NCBI RefSeq assembly: GCF_900108485.1
Contig: NZ_FNXF01000019.1
Location: forward strand, 1-64,000
From: Rheinheimera pacifica
GTDB taxonomy: Bacteria > Pseudomonadota > Gammaproteobacteria > Enterobacterales > Alteromonadaceae
Reading direction: 5' to 3'
Length of the DNA stretch: 64,000 nucleotides
Shown here piece by piece: positions 56,501-63,318 of this stretch; within the stretch, counting starts at the first letter, position 1; each line of letters begins with the position of its first letter. The translations under genes and the position numbers were made by a program. The notes under the pieces are model-generated. The model was not told the DNA's origin and searched no databases. It saw only the letters and a list, made by a program, of their open reading frames with translations.

Positions 56501-57445
56501 TAACTGGTACACCCGCACATAATCGATATACATTTTGGCCGGCAAGGGTGCGCTAACCTGAGCATTCGTTGCGGCGTCGGTAAAATTGCCGCCTACCGCC
56601 ATATTAAACAGCAGGTAGAAAGGTTGTTGTAGTTCACTGGATTCTTCGGTAATGCTGATCGGCGCATCGTACATATCGTACTCAACGCCGTTATCTATGA
56701 CAGTGAAACGCAGCTGGCTGTCTGTCCAGTAAGTGCGGTAAGTTACAAAGCGGTTGCTCAGTGGCTGGGCCGCTACATAGGCGTTGTCGGTTTGCCAGGC
56801 CGTCATGGCGGCACAGGTTGGGTTTTCAGGTACGCAAGCCGCATCAGCGTAAAAAATCGCATTAGCACCTACATAGCTGTTGATATCGGCACCGGGGTGG
56901 CCGGCCTCAGCCCTGCCCTGAGCACTGTGGCCCATTTCCATCATGTCAATTTCGCCCTTGGCCGGCCAACTGGCGGTACTGGTGCCCAACATCCAGGCGG
57001 CAGGCCATAAGCCGGTGGCCAGATCCGGCACCCGCACACGCACCTCTATCATGCCGTACTGCACGGCCAGTTTTTGCTCACTGTCAATTTTGCCAGAACT
57101 AAAAGCGCGGCCGCCTATAGCGTCGTTACGCGCCTGCAACACCAGCGCTTTATTACCCGGCTCGCCCGGTACATCTTCAATGCTCAGATTGTCTGCGCTA
57201 TACCACTGCAGTTCCTGGTTGCCCCAGCCACATAAACCGACCTGGCAGCCATCGCCTTCAATTTCATTCCATGTGGCCGTATTAAAGGTGTTGAAGTTGT
57301 CCTCAAACAACAGGTTACCAATAACAGGGTTAGTAACATCTGCCAGTGCCGTGTGCGGCGCACCAAGGCAACAAAGTGCCAGTAAAGTGGAAAAAGACGG
57401 CCATAGCGTGTAGCGCTGTGCCGGAGTGTTTTTACTATTTTTCAT
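53510..57445 (-). CDS. GH16 beta-glucanase - CBM - TSP3 - CBM56 - di-haem oxidoreductase fusion
   Basis: 1311 aa from the ATG at 57445. Signal peptide to about Ala36. GH16 domain about 40-315, with catalytic EIDMME (Glu165, Glu170), as in laminarinases. Domain about 320-500 resembles a carbohydrate-binding jelly roll (IDDIVWQGG end). TSP3 Ca-binding repeat DSDGDGVPDNLDQC (about 508), then a CBM56-like beta-1,3-glucan module (TGWADVHHRVNNGG; TYFFTYWDTANG), a Pro/Gly linker, and a second TSP3 repeat (DSDGDGVPDALDNC). From about 690 to the end it is a di-haem oxidoreductase (DHOR), with haem sites CSGCH (949-953) and CNGCH (1172-1176), GSEWRTAPLWGLG and YLHDGRARTIDEAI. All are in one uninterrupted frame. 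A LacI-like palindrome lies over the likely promoter. Function of the fusion is unknown. Confidence 0.93.
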   Translation of the reverse strand: MKNSKNTPAQRYTLWPSFSTLLALCCLGAPHTALADVTNPVIGNLLFEDNFNTFNTATWNEIEGDGCQVGLCGWGNQELQWYSADNLSIEDVPGEPGNKALVLQARNDAIGGRAFSSGKIDSEQKLAVQYGMIEVRVRVPDLATGLWPAAWMLGTSTASWPAKGEIDMMEMGHSAQGRAEAGHPGADINSYVGANAIFYADAACVPENPTCAAMTAWQTDNAYVAAQPLSNRFVTYRTYWTDSQLRFTVIDNGVEYDMYDAPISITEESSELQQPFYLLFNMAVGGNFTDAATNAQVSAPLPAKMYIDYVRVYQLNGMGQVFSGNVNPPETGSFGVFTDTTPTTNQLQAGVSSDIYIWNQASVVAGNTAPLEGGNVIAWNYISPGQWFGGGIQTRQVRDMSNFASGNMTFSIKIPANVGFKIGIADSYTNENWLNFPANQSRYGLVRNGEWGEVSIPVADLRGELIALQALTGMFYIASIDGQLPGSSFEFAIDDIVWQGGGGTALADSDGDGVPDNLDQCANTASGTVVNANGCPVAAGAFGVAQTGADSVRFFVNSTGWADVHHRVNNGGQINVAMQQASGVNSYQVSGLAPGTVLTYFFTYWDTANGYAIDTAEQSFTLSGNGGGSNPDPGGTNPDPGQDSDGDGVPDALDNCPGTPAGTPVNANGCPLTALNVVPLYNAATALESAIQYDRGDALVTRFSDRARDRHAKENHFQAYDHYLTFYWEDRTAAIEIVDYVAKGGSSIRMNVVTQNKLHDTEAENRWWYIGMNTLAEFCGNGVMNMVDNTHYWKEESYNCREGRPIQVGDKLEFEVSQFLDGSTLPRGRANYYGTTFLYIVGQGIVPWDVTDKEIFQPGRYLQRDSVPLPASARLGGDTTLHVQMTAEPDGHFQQMATNLGYDNGQPFVLGRRLHHTSFVDGSHDENAENGIFAGMAGLAGSNYINQRCSGCHVRNGRAPVGAVGTPLDKWVFRVGNAEGLSHAELGRVLQPRRNGISSNESMPSIASFTESNGLRTANYQFSGTVPDTFSARIAPQLNGIGLLEAIPEAAILALEDIDDANGDGISGRAHRVIDPVTGEARLGRFGYKAATASVRHQVAAALNADMGVMTTILPTPDCGANQSNCGGGAPLADQHLDNLVKYISLLGVRPQRDYNDPQVLQGKAVFNATGCNGCHIESFQTSEYHPLAELRNQTIYPYTDLLLHDMGPGLADNLAEGEAGGSEWRTAPLWGLGLSACVTGGVAGNVGWDAFGLDGHEYCTPDANYLHDGRARTIDEAIRWHGGEAEISRVNYQNLSATDRAALLAFLNSL

Positions 57446-57831
57446 GTGCAATAACCCACAGTTTGTATGCTATTTAACGGGTCACGCTGCTAGCTTTTAC
57501 TGCATGCTTTAGCGCGCCAGACAAGGCATGCTGAGTGTGAAAATGATTTTGCGGCCATAACACAGCGGCAAAACACATTTTGCTGGTGGGGTTGACAACA
57601 ATAGTGTGGCAGCCCGGCATTTTAGCGGGCTGCGTTTTAACAACAGATATTGCCACCTGTTGTTGCACATTACTTTTATCCTGTCCTGCTGCGCTTATCG
57701 GTTCTGCCTTGTTACCAGTGGCACAGGCAGTATTATTATCTCTACAGCAAAATGTAAGCGCTTACTTAAGCTAGATGAGATTATTTTGCAGGTCAAGTTA
57801 CTGCGATAAATAAGGTGGTTTTAGTGAGAGC
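57446..57831 (-). other. 386-bp leader and promoter region of the GH16-cytochrome gene
   Basis: No convincing gene. The likely transcript start is near 57722, leaving a leader of about 275 bases. In it GCAGCCCG (57609-57616) and CGGGCTGC (57626-57633) form a perfect 8-bp stem around nine bases, a possible leader structure. A 64-codon open frame at 57474-57668 has no good ribosome-binding site. Confidence 0.6.
57730..57766 (-). promoter_or_regulatory. promoter with LacI-family operator upstream of the GH16-cytochrome gene
   Basis: TGTAAGCGCTTACT (57753-57766) contains the perfect 12-base palindrome GTAAGCGCTTAC with central CG, as in LacI/GalR-family sites. On the minus strand, TTACAT (57757-57752), 16 bases, TAATAC (57735-57730) form a plausible sigma-70 promoter. 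The operator covers the -35, consistent with repression lifted by a sugar. Confidence 0.6.
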
Positions 57832-58470
57832 TTACTGCTGCCTGGCCAACTGATTGGCAAAATCATGGTTGACATCACGGTGCCCGGCTTCATCTGCCCG
57901 CACGGCAATAACCACGTCACGCAGCCGGGCATCAGCCGGTAATTGCCAGTACTCTATTGCCACTTGCGGCGCGGCAATATTCTCTATAGCACCGCTTTCT
58001 ATCTCGGCCAGATAACAGCTGTAACTGTATACTGCCTCTTCTTCAAAATAGCCCACCAGGCGGTGTGCGGTTTTTGCCGACACCATATACAGCACTAAAA
58101 AGCCGGTAAAAAACAGGCCCTGCGCTAACAGGATCAGCATGCGCTCAAACCAATTCGGTTTGGCAATTTCAATAAAGGTCATAAGGTGCATGCGCTCGTT
58201 CTCTGCTTCGTCCAGCAACACCCTGATCCAGCCATGATCATCTTCCATCCGGCGCAAACTGCGCATATGCCGTAACATCCCGGCCACCATGCCCGGCACG
58301 CCTGCTACGGTTTCCAGAATAACGGCGCGATGGCCATAACGTTTGGCAAAGAAGGTGTCGGCACAAAAGCGCAGCATTTTGGTTAAGCGAAAGGCGATAC
58401 GATCAGATAAATTCTGTGGTTTATGGTGTGCGGCTAAAGGATCAGACGGGTTAAGCTGGTCTTCAGACAT
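57832..58470 (-). CDS. aox: alternative oxidase (AOX)
   Basis: Di-iron quinol oxidase that passes electrons to oxygen without pumping protons, and is cyanide- and NO-resistant. 212 aa, short like other bacterial AOX. Iron ligands appear in order: Glu53 (ETVAGVPG), Glu92 and His95 ([10 protein letters not shown]), Glu144 (FEEEAVYSY), Glu194 and His197 ([12 protein letters not shown]). Two hydrophobic segments allow membrane attachment. CAGGAG precedes the ATG. No NO-sensing regulator is seen nearby. Divergence in orientation from the downstream genes is not seen; it is tandem with the GH16 gene after 386 bases. Confidence 0.92.
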   Translation of the reverse strand: MSEDQLNPSDPLAAHHKPQNLSDRIAFRLTKMLRFCADTFFAKRYGHRAVILETVAGVPGMVAGMLRHMRSLRRMEDDHGWIRVLLDEAENERMHLMTFIEIAKPNWFERMLILLAQGLFFTGFLVLYMVSAKTAHRLVGYFEEEAVYSYSCYLAEIESGAIENIAAPQVAIEYWQLPADARLRDVVIAVRADEAGHRDVNHDFANQLARQQ

Positions 58471-58539
58471 CAGTAGCTCCTGTTGCGATATGGCCTAGGA
58501 GTATAGCAGAGGCAACTGAACCCTTACTGAGCATAACAA

Positions 58540-58564
58540 CAGCAGCTAAGGTTGTTAGCTGCTG
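58540..58564 (-). terminator. hairpin after the chemoreceptor gene
   Basis: AGCAGCTAA / TTAGCTGCT, plus one more pair, around loop GGTTG. On the minus strand it follows the chemoreceptor stop by 24 bases and is followed by TTGTTATG, a weak T-run. Confidence 0.55.
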
Positions 58565-58587
58565 CAATACTTTATGCCAGCACCAAT

Positions 58588-60210
58588 TTACACGCGGAAA
58601 TGGTTTACCAGTTCGCTAAGTGTTTGTGCCAAACGGGCCAGCTCTGCACTTGATGCCTGGGTTTCATTGGCGCCCGCAGAAGTTTGTACTGATAAATCGC
58701 GGATATTCACCAGATTACGGTCCACTTCACGGGCCACCGTGGCTTGCTCTTCTGCCGCGCTGGCAATGGTCAGGTTTTGATCACTAATTTGCCCGATAGC
58801 TTCGGCAATCAATTGTAAGGCTTCGCCTGCCTGCTGGGCAATCTGCAGTGTTTCGGTTGCTTTACCACTGCAGCTGTTCATGCTTTCTACCGTATTATGG
58901 GTTTCAGCCTGCACCGCATGCATCATCCGTTCAATTTCTTTCGTCGACTCCTGAGTACGATGCGCCAGTGCGCGCACTTCATCTGCCACCACAGCAAAAC
59001 CGCGGCCACTATCGCCGGCCCGGGCGGCCTCTATCGCGGCATTTAATGCCAGTAAGTTAGTTTGTTCAGCAATTGCACGAATAACCCCCAATACAGAGCC
59101 AATGTCTTTTACTCTGTCTGCCAGTTTTTCAATGCCGTGGCGTGACGATTGCAGCTCGCCATCCAGCGCCTGTATGGTGTGAATAGTATGGTTTACCCGT
59201 TCTTGCCCCTGCCGGGCTTTATCATTGGCAATTTCAGAATCACGCGACGTAGAAGCCGCGCTGCGGGCAACTTCCTCGATGGCGGTAGTGAGCTCGGTTA
59301 CTGCCGTTGCGCCTTGCTCCAGCTCCTCACTTTGCTGATGTAAAGTACGGCTGGATTGCTCCGTTACCACACTTAGCTCTTCAGACGTAGCAGCCAGCTG
59401 TGATGAAGACTGGTTAATTTCATGTACTGTGGTTTTTAATTGCTGCTGCATTTGTGCCATAGCGCGGATCATTTCGCCGGCTTCGTCCGGCTCGTCATCA
59501 TGGAAAACCTGATTAAGCTCACCTGCGGCAATTTTCTGACTAATTAATACCGCCGCCTGCATTGGCTTAACTAAACTGCGGCTTAACATTAAGCCAAGTA
59601 TCACCGCAACCATGACGGCAATGACTATAATCACAATCATATTCATGTTAGCAAGCTCAATACTGTGCTTGGCACTGTCGGCTTGCTGGCGGGTGGTGGT
59701 TTGTTGATAAGCAGCCAGAGCAACCAGTGCTTCAGTCACTTTTAGTGCTGTATCGTTTATTCCCTGGTGTCGTAATTGTTCAGCCTGATCTATTTGGCCG
59801 CGATCAATTAACATCAACAGTTGTTGATGTAACTGGTCATATTGCTGTTTAATTGCTACCGCCTGGCTAAATACCGCACTTCCCGCTGCCGTTTTGTGAA
59901 ACGCAGCAGCGCTATCAGAAGCTTGCTGATAGTTACGTGTCGCTTCTTGCAATGCATTACGCTGCACCTGCCTGTCGGCCTCAGAGCTGGCATGCAACAT
60001 ATTTACCGTGTACAAGCGAATCAGCAAAAACTCCCGGTTCATATCACCTGCCAATAAGGAAGCAGGCAGACGTCGGTCAGCAATATTATTAATATTTGTT
60101 TCCGTTTCCGAAAATCGAAACATGGCAACGCTACCAACTACAACGCTTAACAACACCATCAATGTAAAAATAACGGCAAGCCTTTTACCAATTTTAATTT
60201 TTCTTAACAT
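58588..60210 (-). CDS. methyl-accepting chemotaxis protein
   Basis: 540 aa. Membrane helix 1 about 11-33, a periplasmic four-helix-type domain rich in Gln and Ala (about 34-190), helix 2 about 192-212, HAMP (about 213-265) and a signalling domain with the hairpin tip [20 protein letters not shown] then [20 protein letters not shown]. It ends without the NWETF receptor pentapeptide. The ligand is unknown. It is tandem with the alternative oxidase after 117 bases. Confidence 0.95.
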   Translation of the reverse strand: MLRKIKIGKRLAVIFTLMVLLSVVVGSVAMFRFSETETNINNIADRRLPASLLAGDMNREFLLIRLYTVNMLHASSEADRQVQRNALQEATRNYQQASDSAAAFHKTAAGSAVFSQAVAIKQQYDQLHQQLLMLIDRGQIDQAEQLRHQGINDTALKVTEALVALAAYQQTTTRQQADSAKHSIELANMNMIVIIVIAVMVAVILGLMLSRSLVKPMQAAVLISQKIAAGELNQVFHDDEPDEAGEMIRAMAQMQQQLKTTVHEINQSSSQLAATSEELSVVTEQSSRTLHQQSEELEQGATAVTELTTAIEEVARSAASTSRDSEIANDKARQGQERVNHTIHTIQALDGELQSSRHGIEKLADRVKDIGSVLGVIRAIAEQTNLLALNAAIEAARAGDSGRGFAVVADEVRALAHRTQESTKEIERMMHAVQAETHNTVESMNSCSGKATETLQIAQQAGEALQLIAEAIGQISDQNLTIASAAEEQATVAREVDRNLVNIRDLSVQTSAGANETQASSAELARLAQTLSELVNHFRV

Positions 60211-60464
60211 AAGTTCCTCATCCTACTGCATTTATTGTCTGAAACAAATTAAGCATAGGGTGTTATCGGTAAGACACAAGGCCGTTTGCTACAAAGCTGA
60301 AACAATGTTGATTTGTAATAATTAAACCGATGACAATGTTATGCCGTAAGAAGTAATAGCGACAGCCAGCAAGGATAACTTGCTCCGTTGTTGTTATATT
60401 TTAATGCTTATGCTCAAAACAGCCCTTATTACTGGCCTGTTAAAGCAGATAAAGGACGTGCAAT

Positions 60465-61328
60465 ATGAAAATGACTAAACAGGTTGTCGGTTCTACCCTA
60501 CTGGCTGTTACTGGCTTGCTCTCCTGCGGCGTTAGCGCAGCCGCTATGCCAGAGCTTAAAGGCAACGAAGTATTATGGCTGCTTAACCAAACCAATCAGC
60601 TAATTAAAGTGAACCCTGCAGCACCGGATAAAGTACTGGAGCAAAAAGCTCTTAGCGGCCTGGCTGCCGGCGAAACGCTGCTGGGTATAGATTATCGCGT
60701 AGCCTATGGTGTGTTATTTGCGCTGTCAGATAAAGGCCAGCTCTATACGGTTAACACCGGCACTGGCGTATTAACTACCGTAGGTGCGCCTTTACCTGAT
60801 GGTACTTTACAGCAAGGCCAGTTCGGTTTTGATTTTAACCCGGCGGCCGACCGCATTCGTGTTGTTAATGACAAAGGCCAAAACTTACGTTTGCACCCGG
60901 AAACAGCAGAACTGGCGTCAACCGACCCAACACTGCAGTATGCGCAGGGCGATTCACACTTTGGTAAAACTCCGGCTGTCACTGCCGCGGCTTATACTTA
61001 CAATCAGCAAGACAGTAAAATAACCACCAACTATGCTATAGACATCACAGCGGGCAACTTAGTGACCCAAGGCACTAAAGAAGGCACAACCCCGGCGGTA
61101 TCACCCAATACCGGGCAACTGTTTACTGTTGGCAGCCTGGGGCTGGCAGCACTGCAACAGGTGTCTTTTGATATTTCCGACCTGAACAATATTGGCCTTG
61201 TTGCTGCCAGCACGACAGCGGAACCGGCCAGCACGCTTTATCAGATAGATTTAACCAGTGGTAAAACCAAAAAACTCGGCACCCTGGCCGATGGCAGTGC
61301 GCTGGCAGGTATCGCCATTGAACCTTAA
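60465..61328 (+). CDS. DUF4394 exported protein
   Basis: 287 aa. Signal peptide (TLLAVTGLLSCGVSA). Repeated short strands such as LLGIDYRVAYGVLFALSDKG, then GFDFNPAADRIRVVNDKGQN and LRLHPETAEL, match the DUF4394 family. They suggest a propeller-like secreted fold. Function unknown. AAGGAC precedes the ATG. The 3' end overlaps the cupredoxin gene, so the two are coupled. Confidence 0.83.
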   Translation: MKMTKQVVGSTLLAVTGLLSCGVSAAAMPELKGNEVLWLLNQTNQLIKVNPAAPDKVLEQKALSGLAAGETLLGIDYRVAYGVLFALSDKGQLYTVNTGTGVLTTVGAPLPDGTLQQGQFGFDFNPAADRIRVVNDKGQNLRLHPETAELASTDPTLQYAQGDSHFGKTPAVTAAAYTYNQQDSKITTNYAIDITAGNLVTQGTKEGTTPAVSPNTGQLFTVGSLGLAALQQVSFDISDLNNIGLVAASTTAEPASTLYQIDLTSGKTKKLGTLADGSALAGIAIEP

Positions 61329-61917
61329 GCAGCCGCGCTACCTGTTACTGGCTGCGGCATTTCTGCTGCCGCCAGTTGCCTTAGCTGCAAAGCTGGAAGT
61401 TCAGGTGCAAAATAGCATCGGTCAGCCAATGGCCGGTGCTGTGGTGTTCCTGGAATCTGCTGCGGCTTCTGCGGCCGTTACACCGGTGGCCACTGCGCAG
61501 ATTATTCAGCGCGACACCACCTTTATTCCTGAAGTGCTGGTTATCCCGCGCGGCAGCGCGGTAACCTTCCCCAATAAAGACACGGTGCGCCATCATGTAT
61601 ACTCGTTTTCCGCCATCAAGCCGTTTGAGCTTAAGTTGTACGTTGGCACGCCAACCGATCCGGTGGTGTTTGAGCAAAGTGGCGTAGCGGCGCTGGGCTG
61701 TAATATTCATGACCAGATGATTGCCTGGGTAGTGGTGCTGGACACGCCCTACTACAGCCACACCAACAACGATGGCCTGGCCGTGTTAAGCAATGTTCCG
61801 CCCGGCGATTACACTTTGCGCGTATGGCATAAAACGCTGTTATCAGAAGCCGACGTGGCAAAACAGCCGCTTAGCCTTAGCTCTAAAACGCCTTTGCAGC
61901 AGGTAAAACTTAAATAG
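61318..61917 (+). CDS. exported cupredoxin (plastocyanin/methylamine-utilisation type)
   Basis: 199 aa. Type I copper ligands are visible: His in VRHHVYSF, Cys and His in LGCNIHDQM, and Met of the same loop. A TTG at 61318 was chosen as start: AGGT stands seven bases before it and the protein then begins with a clean signal peptide (RYLLLAAAFLLPPVALA). An ATG at 61291 has no ribosome-binding site and would add hydrophilic residues. It overlaps the end of the DUF4394 gene by 11 bases. The C-terminal part (NVPPGDYTLRVWH) is a small beta domain. Likely a periplasmic electron carrier or copper protein. Confidence 0.8.
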   Translation: MNLKQPRYLLLAAAFLLPPVALAAKLEVQVQNSIGQPMAGAVVFLESAAASAAVTPVATAQIIQRDTTFIPEVLVIPRGSAVTFPNKDTVRHHVYSFSAIKPFELKLYVGTPTDPVVFEQSGVAALGCNIHDQMIAWVVVLDTPYYSHTNNDGLAVLSNVPPGDYTLRVWHKTLLSEADVAKQPLSLSSKTPLQQVKLK

Positions 61918-61998
61918 GTTAGCCAAGACAGCAGCGCAAAATTGTTTTAATCTCTGTGCCTTAAGCCCTAAATCACCTTTAGCATACAAGGCCATATT

Positions 61999-63102
61999 AT
62001 GAATATCCGTGCCCTAATCAGCAGTGCAAAATTAGTTTGTGCCAGCCTGATTTTTGTCAGCCTGTTTAGCCAGGCCCAAAGCCCCGCCAGTACAGCAGCA
62101 CACAACCTGACACTGGCCGAGGCCAATAAACTGGTAGCCTTGCCTTTACATTGTGTTGAAATGCCTTACCCGTACAAAACCGGCGTAGTGCTGGGCAGTG
62201 CAGCCGACTTACAAGAACCTTCAGTACTGCACCCGGTGTTTTATGGCTGTTTTGACTGGCACAGCGCAGTGCACGGTTACTGGTCGCTGGTAACCTTGCT
62301 GCGTCAATTCCCGGATTTAGCCCAGGCAGATCAGGTTAAAGCCATACTGCAGCGCAATTTAACTGCCGACAAAGTGGCACGCGAAGTAGCCTTTTTCAGT
62401 AAAGACATTAATGCCTCCTTCGAGCGCACCTATGGCTGGGCCTGGTTGTTAAAGCTGTCTGACGAACTGCAGCTGTGGCAAGATCCACTGGCCAAACAAC
62501 TGGCAGCTAATTTACAACCGCTGGCCGATCTGATTGCCGAGCGCTACATCAGCTTTTTACCCCGGTTGTTATATCCGGTTCGTGTTGGCGAGCATACCAA
62601 CACCGCTTTTGGTTTAAGCTTCGCTTACGACTACGCCGTTAACCAACAACATACCGCTTTACAGCAGCTTATTAGCCAGCGCACCAAAGACTATTTTTTG
62701 CAGGATAAAAACTGCCCTATTGCCTGGGAACCCAGCGGTTACGACTTTATCTCGCCCTGCCTGGAGCAAATTGGCCTGATGCAGCGTATTTTACCGTCAG
62801 AGCAATTTTTGCCCTGGCTAAATCATTTTATGCCGCAACTGGCCAACCCTGCTTATACGCTGGCGGTAGGCAAAGTGAGCGACCGCACCGACGGCAAGCT
62901 GGTGCATTTAGATGGTTTAAACTTCAGCCGTGCCTGGAACCTGTATGCGCTGGCAAAGCAGTACCCACAGTATGCACACCTGCGCCAAGTAGCCGACCAG
63001 CATATGGCACATTCCTACCCCAACCTGATAGGCGATAGCTACGAGGGCGGCCACTGGCTGGGTAGTTTTGCTATTCATGCGCTAAACAACGCTAAGCAGT
63101 AG
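61999..63102 (+). CDS. DUF2891 exported protein
   Basis: 367 aa. Signal peptide (about 1-26). The family core is recognisable: HPVFYGCFDWHSAVHGYWSL, RTYGWAWLLKLSDEL, GEHTNTAFGLSFAYDYA and CPIAWEPSGYDFISPCLEQ, an alpha/alpha-barrel-like pattern with several conserved Trp, His and Asp that could form an active pocket. No function is known to me. It lies 81 bases after the cupredoxin gene, probably in the same transcript. Confidence 0.85.
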   Translation: MNIRALISSAKLVCASLIFVSLFSQAQSPASTAAHNLTLAEANKLVALPLHCVEMPYPYKTGVVLGSAADLQEPSVLHPVFYGCFDWHSAVHGYWSLVTLLRQFPDLAQADQVKAILQRNLTADKVAREVAFFSKDINASFERTYGWAWLLKLSDELQLWQDPLAKQLAANLQPLADLIAERYISFLPRLLYPVRVGEHTNTAFGLSFAYDYAVNQQHTALQQLISQRTKDYFLQDKNCPIAWEPSGYDFISPCLEQIGLMQRILPSEQFLPWLNHFMPQLANPAYTLAVGKVSDRTDGKLVHLDGLNFSRAWNLYALAKQYPQYAHLRQVADQHMAHSYPNLIGDSYEGGHWLGSFAIHALNNAKQ

Positions 63103-63120
63103 CATCATTTAACACCGGTA

Positions 63121-63148
63121 TTGTGATCACGGCGGAGTAGGTTATAAT
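63121..63148 (+). promoter_or_regulatory. sigma-70 promoter of the ABC-F gene
   Basis: TTGTGA (63121-63126), 16 bases, TATAAT (63143-63148). The -10 is flanked by perfect inverted arms CGGCGGA (63130-63136) and TCCGCCG (63149-63155), possibly an operator. Confidence 0.7.
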
Positions 63149-63196
63149 TCCGCCGTCCCCAGCTTTGGAGCAGATAACTGAAATGAACAACTAAAT

Positions 63197-63314
63197 CCTG
63201 ATTAGCCGTCAATTTTATTTTTGGACTTATCAGGGTTAGCGGGTTTGTTTTGGTTGGGCTATCAACAGCACTGCCTGATCTGTTTTTATTACCCGCCCCT
63301 GAATTATCAGGAGG
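63197..63314 (+). promoter_or_regulatory. structured leader with alternative CCTGA/TCAGG pairings before the ABC-F gene
   Basis: Three copies of CCTGA(T) (63197-63202, 63274-63279, 63298-63302) alternate with two copies of (A)TCAGG (63229-63234 and 63306-63311). The second ATCAGG overlaps the Shine-Dalgarno CAGGAGG (63308-63314). Segment 1 with 2 pairs at 8 of 9 positions (CCTGATTAG/CTTATCAGG), and CCTGA-ATTA-TCAGG makes a tight hairpin at the ribosome-binding site. This is an attenuator-like layout. Confidence 0.5.
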
Positions 63315-63318
63315 CAAT

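Noticed and set aside
57474-57668. 64-codon frame in the GH16-cytochrome leader
   Set aside because: Poor start context, no conserved features; more likely untranslated leader.
63183-63194. ATG-AAC-AAC-TAA mini-frame in the ABC-F leader, a possible leader peptide
   Set aside because: Only three residues and a GGAG that is 12 bases away; too weak to call, though it fits an attenuation model.
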